NCBI GenBank assembly: GCA_003024785.1 | Contig: PUQB01000367.1 | Coordinates: 186,001 to 250,000, forward strand | Length of the DNA: 64,000 bases | Direction of reading: 5' to 3' | Origin: Selaginella tamariscina | Taxonomy: Eukaryota > Streptophyta > Lycopodiopsida > Selaginellales > Selaginellaceae | Part shown: piece by piece, positions 35,701 through 46,372 of the stretch | Position numbering within the stretch: the first letter of the stretch is position 1 | Layout: the number at the start of each line of letters is the position of its first letter | Notes under the pieces: generated by a model | Told to the model about the DNA's origin: nothing | Databases searched by the model: none | Seen by the model: the letters and a program-made list of their open reading frames with translations, nothing else | Program-made: the position numbers and the translations under genes

Positions 35701-36603
35701 AATAATAATTTGTATAGCTGCTTACTGTATAGACATGAAATGTATTAGTTATGCCGGTTATATTATGTTTAAACCATTTTGATCAGGCAACTGACGACGA
35801 GTATTCCCTGACGGTAAACTTGCGAAGGCTGCAACACTTGCAGCTTACGATGCCTATTCTGAATGAATCCGTCTATAAGGATATGTTAACTCTTCTAGAG
35901 GACTTCAACAACCTGGACGACGAGGTATGTTATTTATCTATAACATGCTGTATTACACACACGCACACGACTCGCACAATTCACTAGATGAAGCTGTTTC
36001 ATTCGTTAACGTTATTGTCTTCTTTTGGTTTTAGTATCATGTAAGAACAGTAGTAGTGCTTTCCTGAATGCTATAGTAGTATATGCTAATAATCAAACGT
36101 ACTTGGTTACAATAGTACAATAATATATATTCTTTAATCCTGCATATTCTAGTATTATAGTAGCGTACCATATAGAAATCTTACTCAAAAAACACTTGCT
36201 AGACTAGTTATATATGAGTACTGTAAAGCATCCTCTTATCACCTGTATCATGTGTGTGTATGTGTCTTTGGCTTTTCATCGAGGAATAATACGTAATTGT
36301 TTGTGTATAGGCTGCTAAGTTGGACTTAATAAACATATTTCTGTACGTGGTGTGGTATCTCAAGGGAATCGATCACGAGAATCCAGATGATACGCAGATG
36401 ACCAACTTGCTATCGAAGAGAGCTAGTTTACTCAAGCATCTTGACAATTACATGGAAAGTTTAATCGAGAGTTTCAACGAGGGCACAGACAGGTGCACTC
36501 TTTGCTGCACGGTGAGCTCAAGTTGTTATTAGTTGTTATATTATAATGCTGGTAATCTATGTACGTTTACACACACGCACATCCATATAACTAACTAACT
36601 AAA

Positions 36604-36640
<37 letters not shown>

Positions 36641-39540
36641 CACACACACATACAAAGGGAAAAAAAAGGGAGGGAGGGAGATTAGGTTTTCAATATGTGC
36701 ATCTGAAATTAACTATCGGAGTGTTTTTTGCAGGTATGTACTATCTTTTCAGATCTCTGCTGCTTATTTAGCGAAGATAAGCTTTCTTCTACGAAAATCG
36801 GAAGGCTGGGCTTTAAACCATCTTCAGAGGTATAGAAAAGTTTTGGGAGATATGCCAAAGGAGGTTATCTGTTCCTGGTACGTGTTTGGGTCGTGTCATC
36901 TGACACTGAGCACAATCTGTTCATAAGCTAGCTTACCTGTTTCATCATTTAACAATATATAATACATTTGTTTGTGTGTGTATTTGTGTGTATGTTTGTG
37001 ATATGTATATCAATCACTACATTCATGTTTAATACTTTTAATACTAAGGTAATTTCAACAGAAAACAGTGATGGTATGGAGGTAGATGACGAGGATGAAG
37101 CAGATTATTTTAATCAAAAAGATTTAGTGATCACATCTGCTGCAAAGCTAGTTGCCCATGATATGGTTCCCAAGGTATGTACACTCAATATATATAGAGT
37201 TTGTGTGGGCCTACCTGCAAGTATGCTATGATTCAAAGTACAGTTGAATACCTATAGTTATGCATATAGATTATGCTATTAATAGTATAATTTGTTTGAG
37301 TGCAGGATTTTTTAGCACCGGAAATAATTTCGCACTATACCCTTCATGGGAAGGGGATAGAGGAGATAATAAAGCAGCTCATAGTTGTCTTAAAGAAGAA
37401 CATGAAGTCTCCAGAGCTTTGCACCTTGTACTTATCAGCTATGAAGAGGGTATTTTATTAGATTTTACTGCATATTATATCTGGTGTCATACTACAACTA
37501 TATTTACATATATCACATACTTTTATGTAAATACTAATACATACACAAGCACGCACAGTCACACATGCATACTGATTGGTTTCCAGGCATACGAGAGATA
37601 CCTAGACGCCGAAGAAGACACACAAGAGGGATCGTTCGAGGTATGCAAAGAGCTTGCGAGCCGTCTTGCAGCGACATTCTCGGGATTCGCCAGGAATATC
37701 CACCGGCCCAGCATCTTAAAGATGATAAAGAAAGGCATCGAATATGCTTTCATTGGAGTTCCTGTGCAACTCTCATTTCTCGAGGCATGCGTTTTGCCCT
37801 TTTCACACAGATTACCTGCCTCGGATATTCGCGACATGTAAGTGACCGTAAAATATATAAATATTTCAACTGTACCTTATTACAATGTAGTAATAACGGT
37901 ATATAGATTCAGTGGTAATCATGATGAATTATATGCTAAAAATATTTCTTGATTGGTTTATTTTATTTTAGTTTTAAACATTGTTTAAAAACTATCTTAA
38001 CTAATTAGAATACTGTGTATTACATATTATACAATAGTGTAATTATCTGAGTTGAAACGATACCACTTCCTTATATTGTTTATCATTGATTATCTTAGCT
38101 AGTAATCTTCACCTTTATATAATGTGTATAAAACAAGAGTATACATATATGGTCATAATGTTCCTACACTATGAGTTCGTTAGCAGTTCATAAGTATACG
38201 AGTACTTGTCTATAACTATAAAAGATATAAGTATGAATATAGGTTATGGTGCTAATGATATATTTACAGCATTGGAAGTGTAAAGGACAAGGTGGACGAG
38301 AAGGATGTTGAGCAGGATCCTACGGGTTGGCGACCGTATACAACATTCTTGGAGCAACTTCAGGAGAGAGTAGCAAAATCCGAAGCTCCAGGTTTGTTTA
38401 TAATATTGATATATGTCTAATTGCAGACCCTCATAGTCCTCATTTTATATTATTTTAGTCAGCTAACAACCATACGTCATACACGAAGGATACAAATGTA
38501 GACTCTCTCTACACACACACGCACGCACGCACACTCAATCGTGTTTGTGCATTTTCGTGAATATACCTGGATGTGTGCCCCTCCTCCTGCACATCGATGA
38601 ATGGGGTTCGGCATGCATGGCGGCCATCCCGGAGTGGTCTAGCGAGCACATATTTGTATATCTCTGTATACTTACTAGAGTCTCATATATGGCCTAATCA
38701 TAACCGAATGTCCGTCATTGCTCTGGGATTTACGCAAGGAACACACGTAGGGTAGTTACACATTCTCTTCATACCATCCAGTGCGGTTACTTTCCCTCAA
38801 TTTTAAGCCTATATTAGATTAGACACCCATCCACATCATCTCTCGTACAGACATATGGGTATATGCATCTATAGTGGCATATATGTTCATGTATAGGTAA
38901 TCGCAAGTATAACATGTGTTATTCAGGTGGTAAGCAGCAAGAGCAGGGTAGAGGCGGGAGGAATGCAAAGAAGAACGTGAAGGGAAATCGGCTGTTTGAG
39001 GACAATGATGACGATTCTGAGAGTGAGGAGCAAACGAAATCCGTGGAATCGGAGGATGAGATTGAAGTGGATGATGATGATACTCCTCTCCACGATGTCA
39101 AGTTGAAGATGAAACAACAACAATCTCAAGAGGTATTTGTAAACGTTGTGTGTGCACATGGCCGCCGTAGCTTGTACATGTTTACTAGTTTCGTCGTCGT
39201 CGTCATTCTCTCCCTCTCTCTCTCTCTGGATGTAGGTTTACATATACACGCACAAAGTTAATATACAGTTATGTACTGTATATATGCAGTGCGTGCGTGC
39301 CTCTGTGTGTGTGTGTGTGTTATATTCTATTATAGGGTAGAATATAGTCTATACCTTCAGTCATACATATACATATATACATATTTCTGTGCATTATGTA
39401 TAGTGCCTAGGTACCTATAATTTAAATGCTTGGTGTTTATTCTTCTAAATTAAATGGTCTGATATGTTCAGGAGAGTGGTAAGAGAAACAGAAGAAAAGT
39501 TGGTGTTGACCATGCTACCGAAGAACAGCTTCCCGACTAA
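31049..39540 (+). CDS. SCC3: Cohesin subunit SCC3 (STAG/SA)
   Basis: About 23 exons. Main ones: 31049-31113, 31253-31340, 31415-31553, 31668-31781, 31904-31996, 32113-32276, 32455-~32699, 32960-33105, ~33236-33414, 33627-33748, 33901-34028, 34280-34453, 34808-34969, 35285-35485, 35787-35923, 36311-36511, 36734-36887, 37062-37174, 37306-37449, 37587-37837, 38270-38391, 38927-39132, 39472-39540. Hallmarks in order: basic KKRAHTPQRRRKRK head; FEACGAKYVIEEDSFDDMDV and GFKENLTMFWDTFVVECQNG of the STAG domain; HRYRDVDIDIRVACVKAIG, YLKYLGWTLNDK and RFSNRMVELADDVDITVAV of the SCD region; QDPTGWRPYTTFLEQL; and an acidic tail. SCC3 clamps the kleisin of cohesin and aids loading and sister-chromatid cohesion. 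One-base slips appear near 31680 and 36830, and no AG is visible at the expected acceptor near 33235. Introns are packed with microsatellites. Confidence 0.9.
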
Positions 39541-40105
39541 AAACATGAACAGGTATCTTATTATCATTTTCTTAATGTATTATTCTTAAGTTATGTATGA
39601 TCTCTCTCTCTCTCACACACACACAAAGTATGCGATATTCATGTATACATCTGCGTATGTCGTGTACAATAGAAGCTTGAGTATAATATTTCATTCTCAG
39701 ACACAGACGAGTATTTACATTGTCCACTTGTGTTTATTTTTGTTACAGATTGGATTCGTTTAATTTTTTTCTGAATGCAGAATAGATTTTAAGGTACGGT
39801 CCTTTATTCTCCCTCTCTCCCTCTCTCCCTCTCTCTCCTACAACTTAATATAAACCGGCTCCTTAATTGTCTTAAACTTCTTCTCAGGTGTTCGCAAAGG
39901 TGGTAAAGTCTCTTGTACATCATCCTTTAACACAATCGACTATACTGGTTTTCACATGTGCGTGTGTGCGAGCGCAGAGAGAGAGTATTTATTATAAACA
40001 ATAGCCTACGGCTATTTATATACATACAGTAACTTTTCCTACGTGACGTGGCTGTCCTACGTGGCCATTTATAGCAGTTTTCGAGGACTAACCCTAAAGG
40101 GAAGT
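39541..40105. other. SCC3 3' flank and next promoter
   Basis: No gene. CT-rich tracts are at 39800-39840. The words CTACGTGACGTGG and CTACGTGGCC near 40035-40065 lie just upstream of the next start and look like ACGT-type promoter sites. Confidence 0.45.
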
Positions 40106-40832
40106 ATGTCGCAGGAGCAGGAAGTGGGTGAGGCGAATCTAAGCCCGGCCGATATGTTGAAGTAAGTATGTCCTCTCTGTCTCACGCATAGACATACAGT
40201 TTCCAATAAATTTTTTATTTTGATGTGTGAAGGCTCTTAGAGGACGAAGCGGAGCGGCTGTGTCAAATTGAGCAGAAGATTCTTAATCAGCTACATCATC
40301 TCCAGGTAAGTCTCCGGTACATTAATTTTGTACATTGTTGTGGTTGATCAGCCACACGCCTAGGTGCTCACGGAGTCTGTATATGTAATAACATAATTTA
40401 CTTTGTTGTCAGCTTTAATTTAAGTAAGCATTTCTTTGTTTTCAAATGTAATTGATATACAAACTCTCTCTCTCCCTCTCTCTCTCTACGTGTAGTTCCA
40501 TATATTATCAGGAGAGTTATACATAATGCGCATAGTATATATCCAACTTGAAATATAACAGGTAGAAGAGAGTATTTACACACAGGCTATGAAGCAACTT
40601 GAGTCTGATTCAACCGGGGCTACGAAAGATGCCGCAGAAGAAGAGGTTTGACAACTTGATTAAATAAAATATCGTATTAGAAACTCTATATTGTATTAAT
40701 GTTAATGTGAAACAGGGTGGTGATGATGCAAAGTTTGCTGAGGAGGTTGAACGAGAGCTTGCTGAGGCACTGAAAACTACACTTGACGCGGACGATCTTC
40801 TGAGAAAACAGGGAGATAACACTGATGGGTAA
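40106..40832 (+). CDS. Small acidic coiled-coil protein, unknown
   Basis: Four exons (40106-40161, 40233-40305, 40562-40645, 40716-40832) with clean GT-AG ends and one open frame give about 110 residues. The text MLKLLEDEAERLCQIEQKIL and NQLHHLQ in exons 1-2 is a heptad-like helix, and exons 3-4 are Glu/Asp-rich (FAEEVERELAEALK). No domain is recognised; size and helix pattern resemble small subunits of chromatin or mediator-type complexes, but I cannot name one. Four exons with conserved splice sites and no frame slip suggest a real gene. It is in tandem with SCC3 and RPL4 on the same strand. Confidence 0.6.
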
Positions 40833-40949
40833 TATAGATAGTTAACACTAGACAATGTCATTGATCAACACATTTACAATATCATTTTGCATAAGTGTGC
40901 ATATAGAACCATAATAAATATAAGAACTTAACTTTATTACAAGCTAAAA

Positions 40950-40993
<44 letters not shown>

Positions 40994-41198
40994 ATATATA
41001 TAATATATATATAGACAACACGCGCACGCATGCACCATGCATACACATAATTTTCTTTTTCGACAATACGGAACATATTAACTTCGTGTGGTAGGCGTGA
41101 ATACATTGTTATAATTGAATGCATGACACATGATTAGTATGCATGAACCATACTTAATTCGAAGTATATGCGCTCATCCTGTTGAGATTGAAAATAAG

Positions 41199-41210
41199 TT
41201 TGGCGCCAAA
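41199..41210. promoter_or_regulatory. E2F-type palindrome TTTGGCGCCAAA
   Basis: A perfect 12-bp match to the symmetric E2F/DP site, about 92 bp before the RPL4 start codon. It suggests cell-cycle-linked expression of RPL4; function is inferred from the motif alone. Confidence 0.55.
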
Positions 41211-41301
41211 TTTTGAATCGACGGCATTGATCACATTTACGGATACGGACGGTGGAGATGGATGGAGGCTCTTATCCGGATAAGCCCTAGTTCTTCCGGC
41301 T

Positions 41302-42400
41302 ATGGCAACAGTGGTGCAGTGCTGCACATCGAATCCGAGGTATGTAGTTTACGAAGGCCTGAGAGCTCACAGCAGATGTGCACCAATCCGCATTACTTCG
41401 CACAATGCTAGATCGCCCACATTGCAGTGTGTCCTGGTTAGGGCTTCTGCCGCCAAGCTTCCGCTGCTCTCATTCGAAGGAGACCGCACCGGCTGCGTAG
41501 AGTTGGATCTCAGGGTTGCAAGTGCACACACGGCTAAGGGGCTGGTACACAGAGGAGTGGTCACCGAGCTACAGAATAGACGCAGGGGTACTGCCAGTAC
41601 GAAGACCCGAGCTGAAGTCCGAGGTGGAGGACGGAAGCCGACAAACAGAAGGGAACAGGCCGAGCTCGGAGAGGTTCACAGAGGACTCCGTTAAGACCGG
41701 GCGGTGGTATAATATTTGGTCCTAAGCCAAGAGATTGGAGCATCAAGATGAATAAGAAGGTACTTGCAGACACACACACATACATATGTGTATTACACAC
41801 AGATTTACACACACAAGGCTTTATTTATATGTGTGAGAAAAAATGCATTTCATAGGAGACACGCATACTGATATTTCACAAGCTAAGAACAATATGATAT
41901 ATGTTGTTTGCAGATTAATGTGTGTGTGTGTGAGAGAGAGAAAGAGAGAGAGAGAGAGTTTATACGAATGTTTATCTCATAGTTTGTTACAATTGTAGGA
42001 GAAGAGATTGGCTATAAGCACAGCAATCCAGAGTGCAGCAGTAGACTCTATAGCTGTGGAGGATTTCGAGGAGAAGTTCACAGCCCCAAGGACAAAGGAT
42101 TTCCTGGCTGCATTGGAGCGATGGGGGATAGACAAGAGCAAGCACTCTCTTATCTTTGCAACTAATGTGAGTGACAACCTGACCAGGTCTCACCGAAATG
42201 TGAAGACTGTGAAGATGCTAACACCGAGGAGCTTGAACTTGTATGATGTCCTTCGTGCTGATAAGCTTGTGTTTACAAGCTCGGGAGTTGATTATCTTAA
42301 TGAGACGTATGGAGCATCTAAAGCTGCATGGAGGATGAGGAAGAGGATGAAGATGATGACGTGGATGACCTGGAGGAGGAGGATGATGAAGGTGAAGGTG

Positions 42401-42439
<39 letters not shown>

Positions 42440-42534
42440 AGGTGAGGGTGAGGGTGACGGTGATGGTGATGGTGACGGTGACGGTGACGGTGACGGTGAA
42501 AGGTGAAGGTGAAGGTGAAGAAGAAAGTGTATAG
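41302..42534 (+). CDS. RPL4: Plastid 50S ribosomal protein L4 (nuclear-encoded)
   Basis: Two exons, 41302-41759 and 41999-42534. An N-terminal transit-peptide-like stretch is followed by uL4 text: [41 protein letters not shown], then (another frame) [16 protein letters not shown], and in exon 2 [33 protein letters not shown] and [16 protein letters not shown]4 sits at the exit tunnel of the plastid large subunit. An A run at 41643-41645 seems one base short, moving the frame just before RPGGG. A second slip comes near 42330, after which the other frame gives an acidic [14 protein letters not shown] tail and a Gly-Glu repeat from a GTGAGG hexanucleotide. Acidic tails are typical of plastid L4 in plants. 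Slips look like length errors in an otherwise well-conserved gene. Confidence 0.9.
42395..42516. repeat. GTGAGG/GTGACG hexanucleotide minisatellite in RPL4 tail
   Basis: About 20 units of GTGAGG, then GTGATG/GTGACG and GTGAAG. In the coding frame they give Gly-Glu or Gly-Asp dipeptides, so the length of the acidic tail can change by slippage. Confidence 0.8.
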
Positions 42535-44640
42535 CATCTGCGTTATTCTTCTTGTAAGGTTAGAATACAATGCGGGGCAGATGTTACTTTTAATCTATCA
42601 CCTTTAAAACCCTAAACTGACCTTAATTTGTTAACAAAGTATATACTGCTAAATATACTATTCATTAATACGTTATATTTTTTAAATGTGTAACTTATAA
42701 TACTTAAATATTTTACTATTCACCGGATCGTTAACTTTTAATATATAATAATTTATACTTGGCTGAGGATTTTGTTTTTATTAATAAAAATTATAAAGAG
42801 ACTATAAATTTATTAAAAGTTAAAGTAATTAAAAAATACATTATTAATAGCTCATATATATATTATATATAATATATATAGTTATTTACATATGTACTAT
42901 TTTAAAAAATTTAAATTTACATATATACCTTGAAAAACTTCAATCGTAATATGTTAACTTTTAAAATAATAATATTAATTAAAAAAATATTTTAATTCAT
43001 AATATATTAATTGAAGTTATTAAGTATTAAATGTTAAAAGATTGTCATAGTAAAAAATAAAATTTTATTAAATAATTATATTATATTATGATATATATAT
43101 TAATTAATTATTAATTTTTTTAAAATGTTTTTTAATTTTTAATTTTGAAATTTATAAATTTTTAATTGAAATTTCAAAGGTATATATAAAAATATAAAAC
43201 TTACTAAAGTATATATGTAAATACTATAAATTTGGGGGGTATAAATGCAATTTTCTCAACATTTTAAAGGTTAGTGTCCTAGCATTTAAGGACGGATAAG
43301 TCAAGATTTTAATTTAATTTGGACATAATTAACTAACCTTAGAATTGTGTGAATCTTGTCCGTCCGATCGATCAAGGTATATGCTTAGTAACCCAGTGGT
43401 GTTACCCTGCCACGTGTCTTCAGGACTTGCAGGTGATTAGTAATTTTCAACCTCCTTGTATGTGTATACAATTCACCACACACCACACATTCTCTGACTA
43501 CCTTCTTACATATGTAGCAACGTAACTGGGATAAAATACAGAGTGATTTACACACGCACATTCACACACACACAATACAATTATTACAAAGATAATTATA
43601 ATACAGTCATATCGTTCCCACACACACACACACATACATACACGCACACCATGTGTGCGTTCGTTAACAAAACGTAATTAAGCTCAGGGTTGCTAAACTT
43701 ACGGGATTAAGTATTATAAAATATATACGATAATATATTCTCTCTTTTTGTGTGTGTATATATTAAAAACTAATGCTAAGTTGTAACGTTTCCGACAAAG
43801 TGCATGCCGTTAAAAGTATGTACTGTATGAGGTGTAAATAATATAATATGTGCACTACCCCATAATATCTAAAAGCCAAATCAGAAAAGTCAGGTGACTC
43901 ATTTATTTAAATCTATGCTGACATAGCAGTCCGTACTGTTTCATACACATGGCAAAGTTTTCCTTTCATTAGTAAAAAAATAAAAAAAATTCCGTACTCA
44001 ACATTAGAACACGTTCATGGATTAAAACTATAATATATTATAATGTTTGTAATATGATTTGTAAATGCAGTGTGCACTAAGGATGACATATGCTTAAAAT
44101 ATATATATATGGTATAATTCTTAAATACCAAGGATGACCTATGACTTCAAAATAATAATATATTACAATGTTTGTACATAATTAGTACATGCCATTTGGA
44201 GGAGGATGATTCTTTGAATACGAGACATATGCAGACCCAAAAATGATATAACAAACGCGGGGCAAATAATATAACAATGATAATTAATCTATGAATGTTT
44301 GAAGCCCCAAAATAATATAATAATGACCATTGATTTATGAATGTTTGTGTGAAATATCCAAGTCAGCATATGTATATACTTACATATTTAGAATATTATT
44401 TATATACACTTATACATCAACACAAACTTGAATGGGATGCATCATCCTACCAAGGATGTTTGAGGCCCCAATGAAAATTGAACTTGTAACTTCAGATGGG
44501 GATACACATTCCTTAACCACCTTTAGTAGGGATCACCTTGAAAAGGATGAATTGTACTCAATCGCCTCTAACAAGAATTAGACATGGGCCTCAACAAGAT
44601 GCATTGTCTCAATTACCTTTAGCAAGGATTTAACATAGGC
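42535..44640. other. AT-rich intergenic stretch
   Basis: No gene is seen. There are A/T runs, a (CA)n block near 43610-43650, and from about 44420 a loose repeat around gacatgggcctc.aacaa.gat. Confidence 0.5.
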
Positions 44641-44699
44641 CTCAAACATGATGCATGTAAGGATACCTCGAATAAGGACTAGTTGGACATGGGCCTCGA

Positions 44700-45375
44700 A
44701 CAAGGATCAAACATACATTATATAGACTCTCACACACACACACACATCTTTCTCTCTGTGTGCTTACTTTCAAGCGGGGTCGACGTTCTGCATTGAGTTT
44801 ACGGACTTCGTACTGGATCTTCTTGGAGAAAAGTCGAGTTCTTCTTTTCTCTTTGTACCGCATAACACGTGCTTCTCTACCTCTGCCACGTGCTCGGTCC
44901 TCCCCGAAGTTTACCAAGCAAGTTGTCAAGAGCTCGAGCCCAGCATATTGTGCCGTGTTACTGTCTAAGATAAGAAGCCCGACTAAGGGCTCAATGCAGA
45001 TGGTAGCTGCCAGAGTGGAGCGGACCCTCAAACTAGCAAACAACACTCTACAGAGCTCTACTACTCCTTTGAGCTCCAGGGAGTAGTCCGAAAGGAGTAT
45101 CTGAGACAGAGAGTCGAGGGCATTGGGCTCAGCATCCGCTATAGCAATGCTTTCGGAAGATTGTCCGTGGAAAGCCTCGTTAGAGCACCCACAGAAGCTT
45201 CGAGCTCACGCTCTCCACCAAAGGTTGTATCGCTTGTGAAGCTGTGTCCACTACTTTGATATTCTCCGAGGTGAACAGTCCATGTAAAGCTCGTGCAGCA
45301 ATGAACTGCGTAGTACGTACCTAGACGGAGAACTGCTACTAGTTGGTCCAATGCAGCTGGTGCTTATTCATGCCT
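44700..45375 (-). pseudogene. CSI1-like ARM-repeat fragment joined to a CCT domain
   Basis: Reading minus: ALHGLFTSENIKVVDTASQA, then (other frame) [16 protein letters not shown], then [34 protein letters not shown] and [11 protein letters not shown] follow the ARM repeats of cellulose synthase-interactive proteins (CSI1), which tie cellulose synthase to microtubules. Directly after, in one open frame, comes [20 protein letters not shown] and [15 protein letters not shown] (about 44768-44875), a CCT domain of the CIA2/CMF type used by transcription regulators. No intron separates them. These domains are not known to occur in one protein, so I read it as two captured gene pieces. Frame changes occur in the ARM part, so it is unlikely to make a CSI protein. 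Confidence 0.7.
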
Positions 45376-45670
45376 GCAGAGCTTTGTGCATGTTTTTAAA
45401 TAATAAAATATGATTAAGAAGATTAATTAGAATACTTACTGTTTGAGATATATACAAACACCCATACATATGATTTCATATGATTATCAACGGTGTCTGC
45501 AAAATAAAGTGTGTGTCCAAATACATGCATTATAAAAATAAAATAATTTTATAACTTATCCACAAGCTGCTGCAAAATCCCCTCAAGACGCTCCAGAACA
45601 ACAACTTTACGCTCTTCTCATTGGTTAACTGTGTTTAGAATGGCAGTCCTTGTTTCCTTGAGTTCATTAC
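45376..45670. other. Spacer up to element A
   Basis: A minus-strand stretch (ERLEGILQQLVDKL near 45560-45600) looks like a helical gene fragment of unknown origin. Otherwise nothing is seen. Confidence 0.35.
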
Positions 45671-46372
45671 TGTCACAACCTGATACAGGATACAGGATTC
45701 CGGATACAGGATACAGGATGCAGGATGTAGGATACAGGATACGGGTTACAGGATATGCCTGCAGAATATTCCTATAGGATATACCTATAGGATATTCCTA
45801 TAGGATATGCCTATAGGATATGCTACAGGATATGCCTAGAGGATAAGGGACACTATTCTTAGCTCATGACTAGATTAGACTCATGACTAGATTAGCTTGG
45901 AGTTGTGAGCATAAAAGCTCCGACCTAATTGTTGTACAATCAGTTACTATCAACACCAGTCTTTTTACGATTATTCTTGTTCTTGTTTGTCTTGTTCTTG
46001 TCTTACTCTTTGCCTCCTGCTCCTGTCTTGTTCCCGGATCCTGTCTTGTTCCTGTCTTGTTCCTGGATCCGGTCCTGCGCCTTCCTGTTTTGCTCCCGGA
46101 TCCTATCCTGATCCGGTCCTGTTCTTGTCTCGTTCCTGAATCCTGTCCTACTCCTGATTCCTGAGTTCCTAGTTCCTATTTTGCTATCCAGCTCCTTGTC
46201 TTGCTATCCTGCTCCAGTTCCTATCCTGCTCCTTGTCCTACTCCTAAGTTCCTAGTTCCTATCCTGCTCCATTCCAATCCTTTCCTTGTCCTACTCCTTG
46301 TCCGGCTCTGAGTCAAGCCTTCTTGTTCTCAGAATCCTACTCTCTTCCTTGTTCCTGGATCGTGGCTTGACA
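45671..46372 (+). repeat. 5' LTR of element A
   Basis: Starts with GGATACAGG and CTATAGGATAT short repeats. Then a TATA-like CATAAAAG lies at 45910, AGTTACTATCAA at 45942-45953, and a C/T-rich TTCCTATCCTGCTCC repeat tail. The 12-base word is the exact complement of the sequence just after the LTR (46375-46386). Confidence 0.85.

Noticed and set aside
42292-42570. Minus frame with HRHRHRH and TLTLTL runs
   Set aside because: It is the complement of the RPL4 hexanucleotide repeat.
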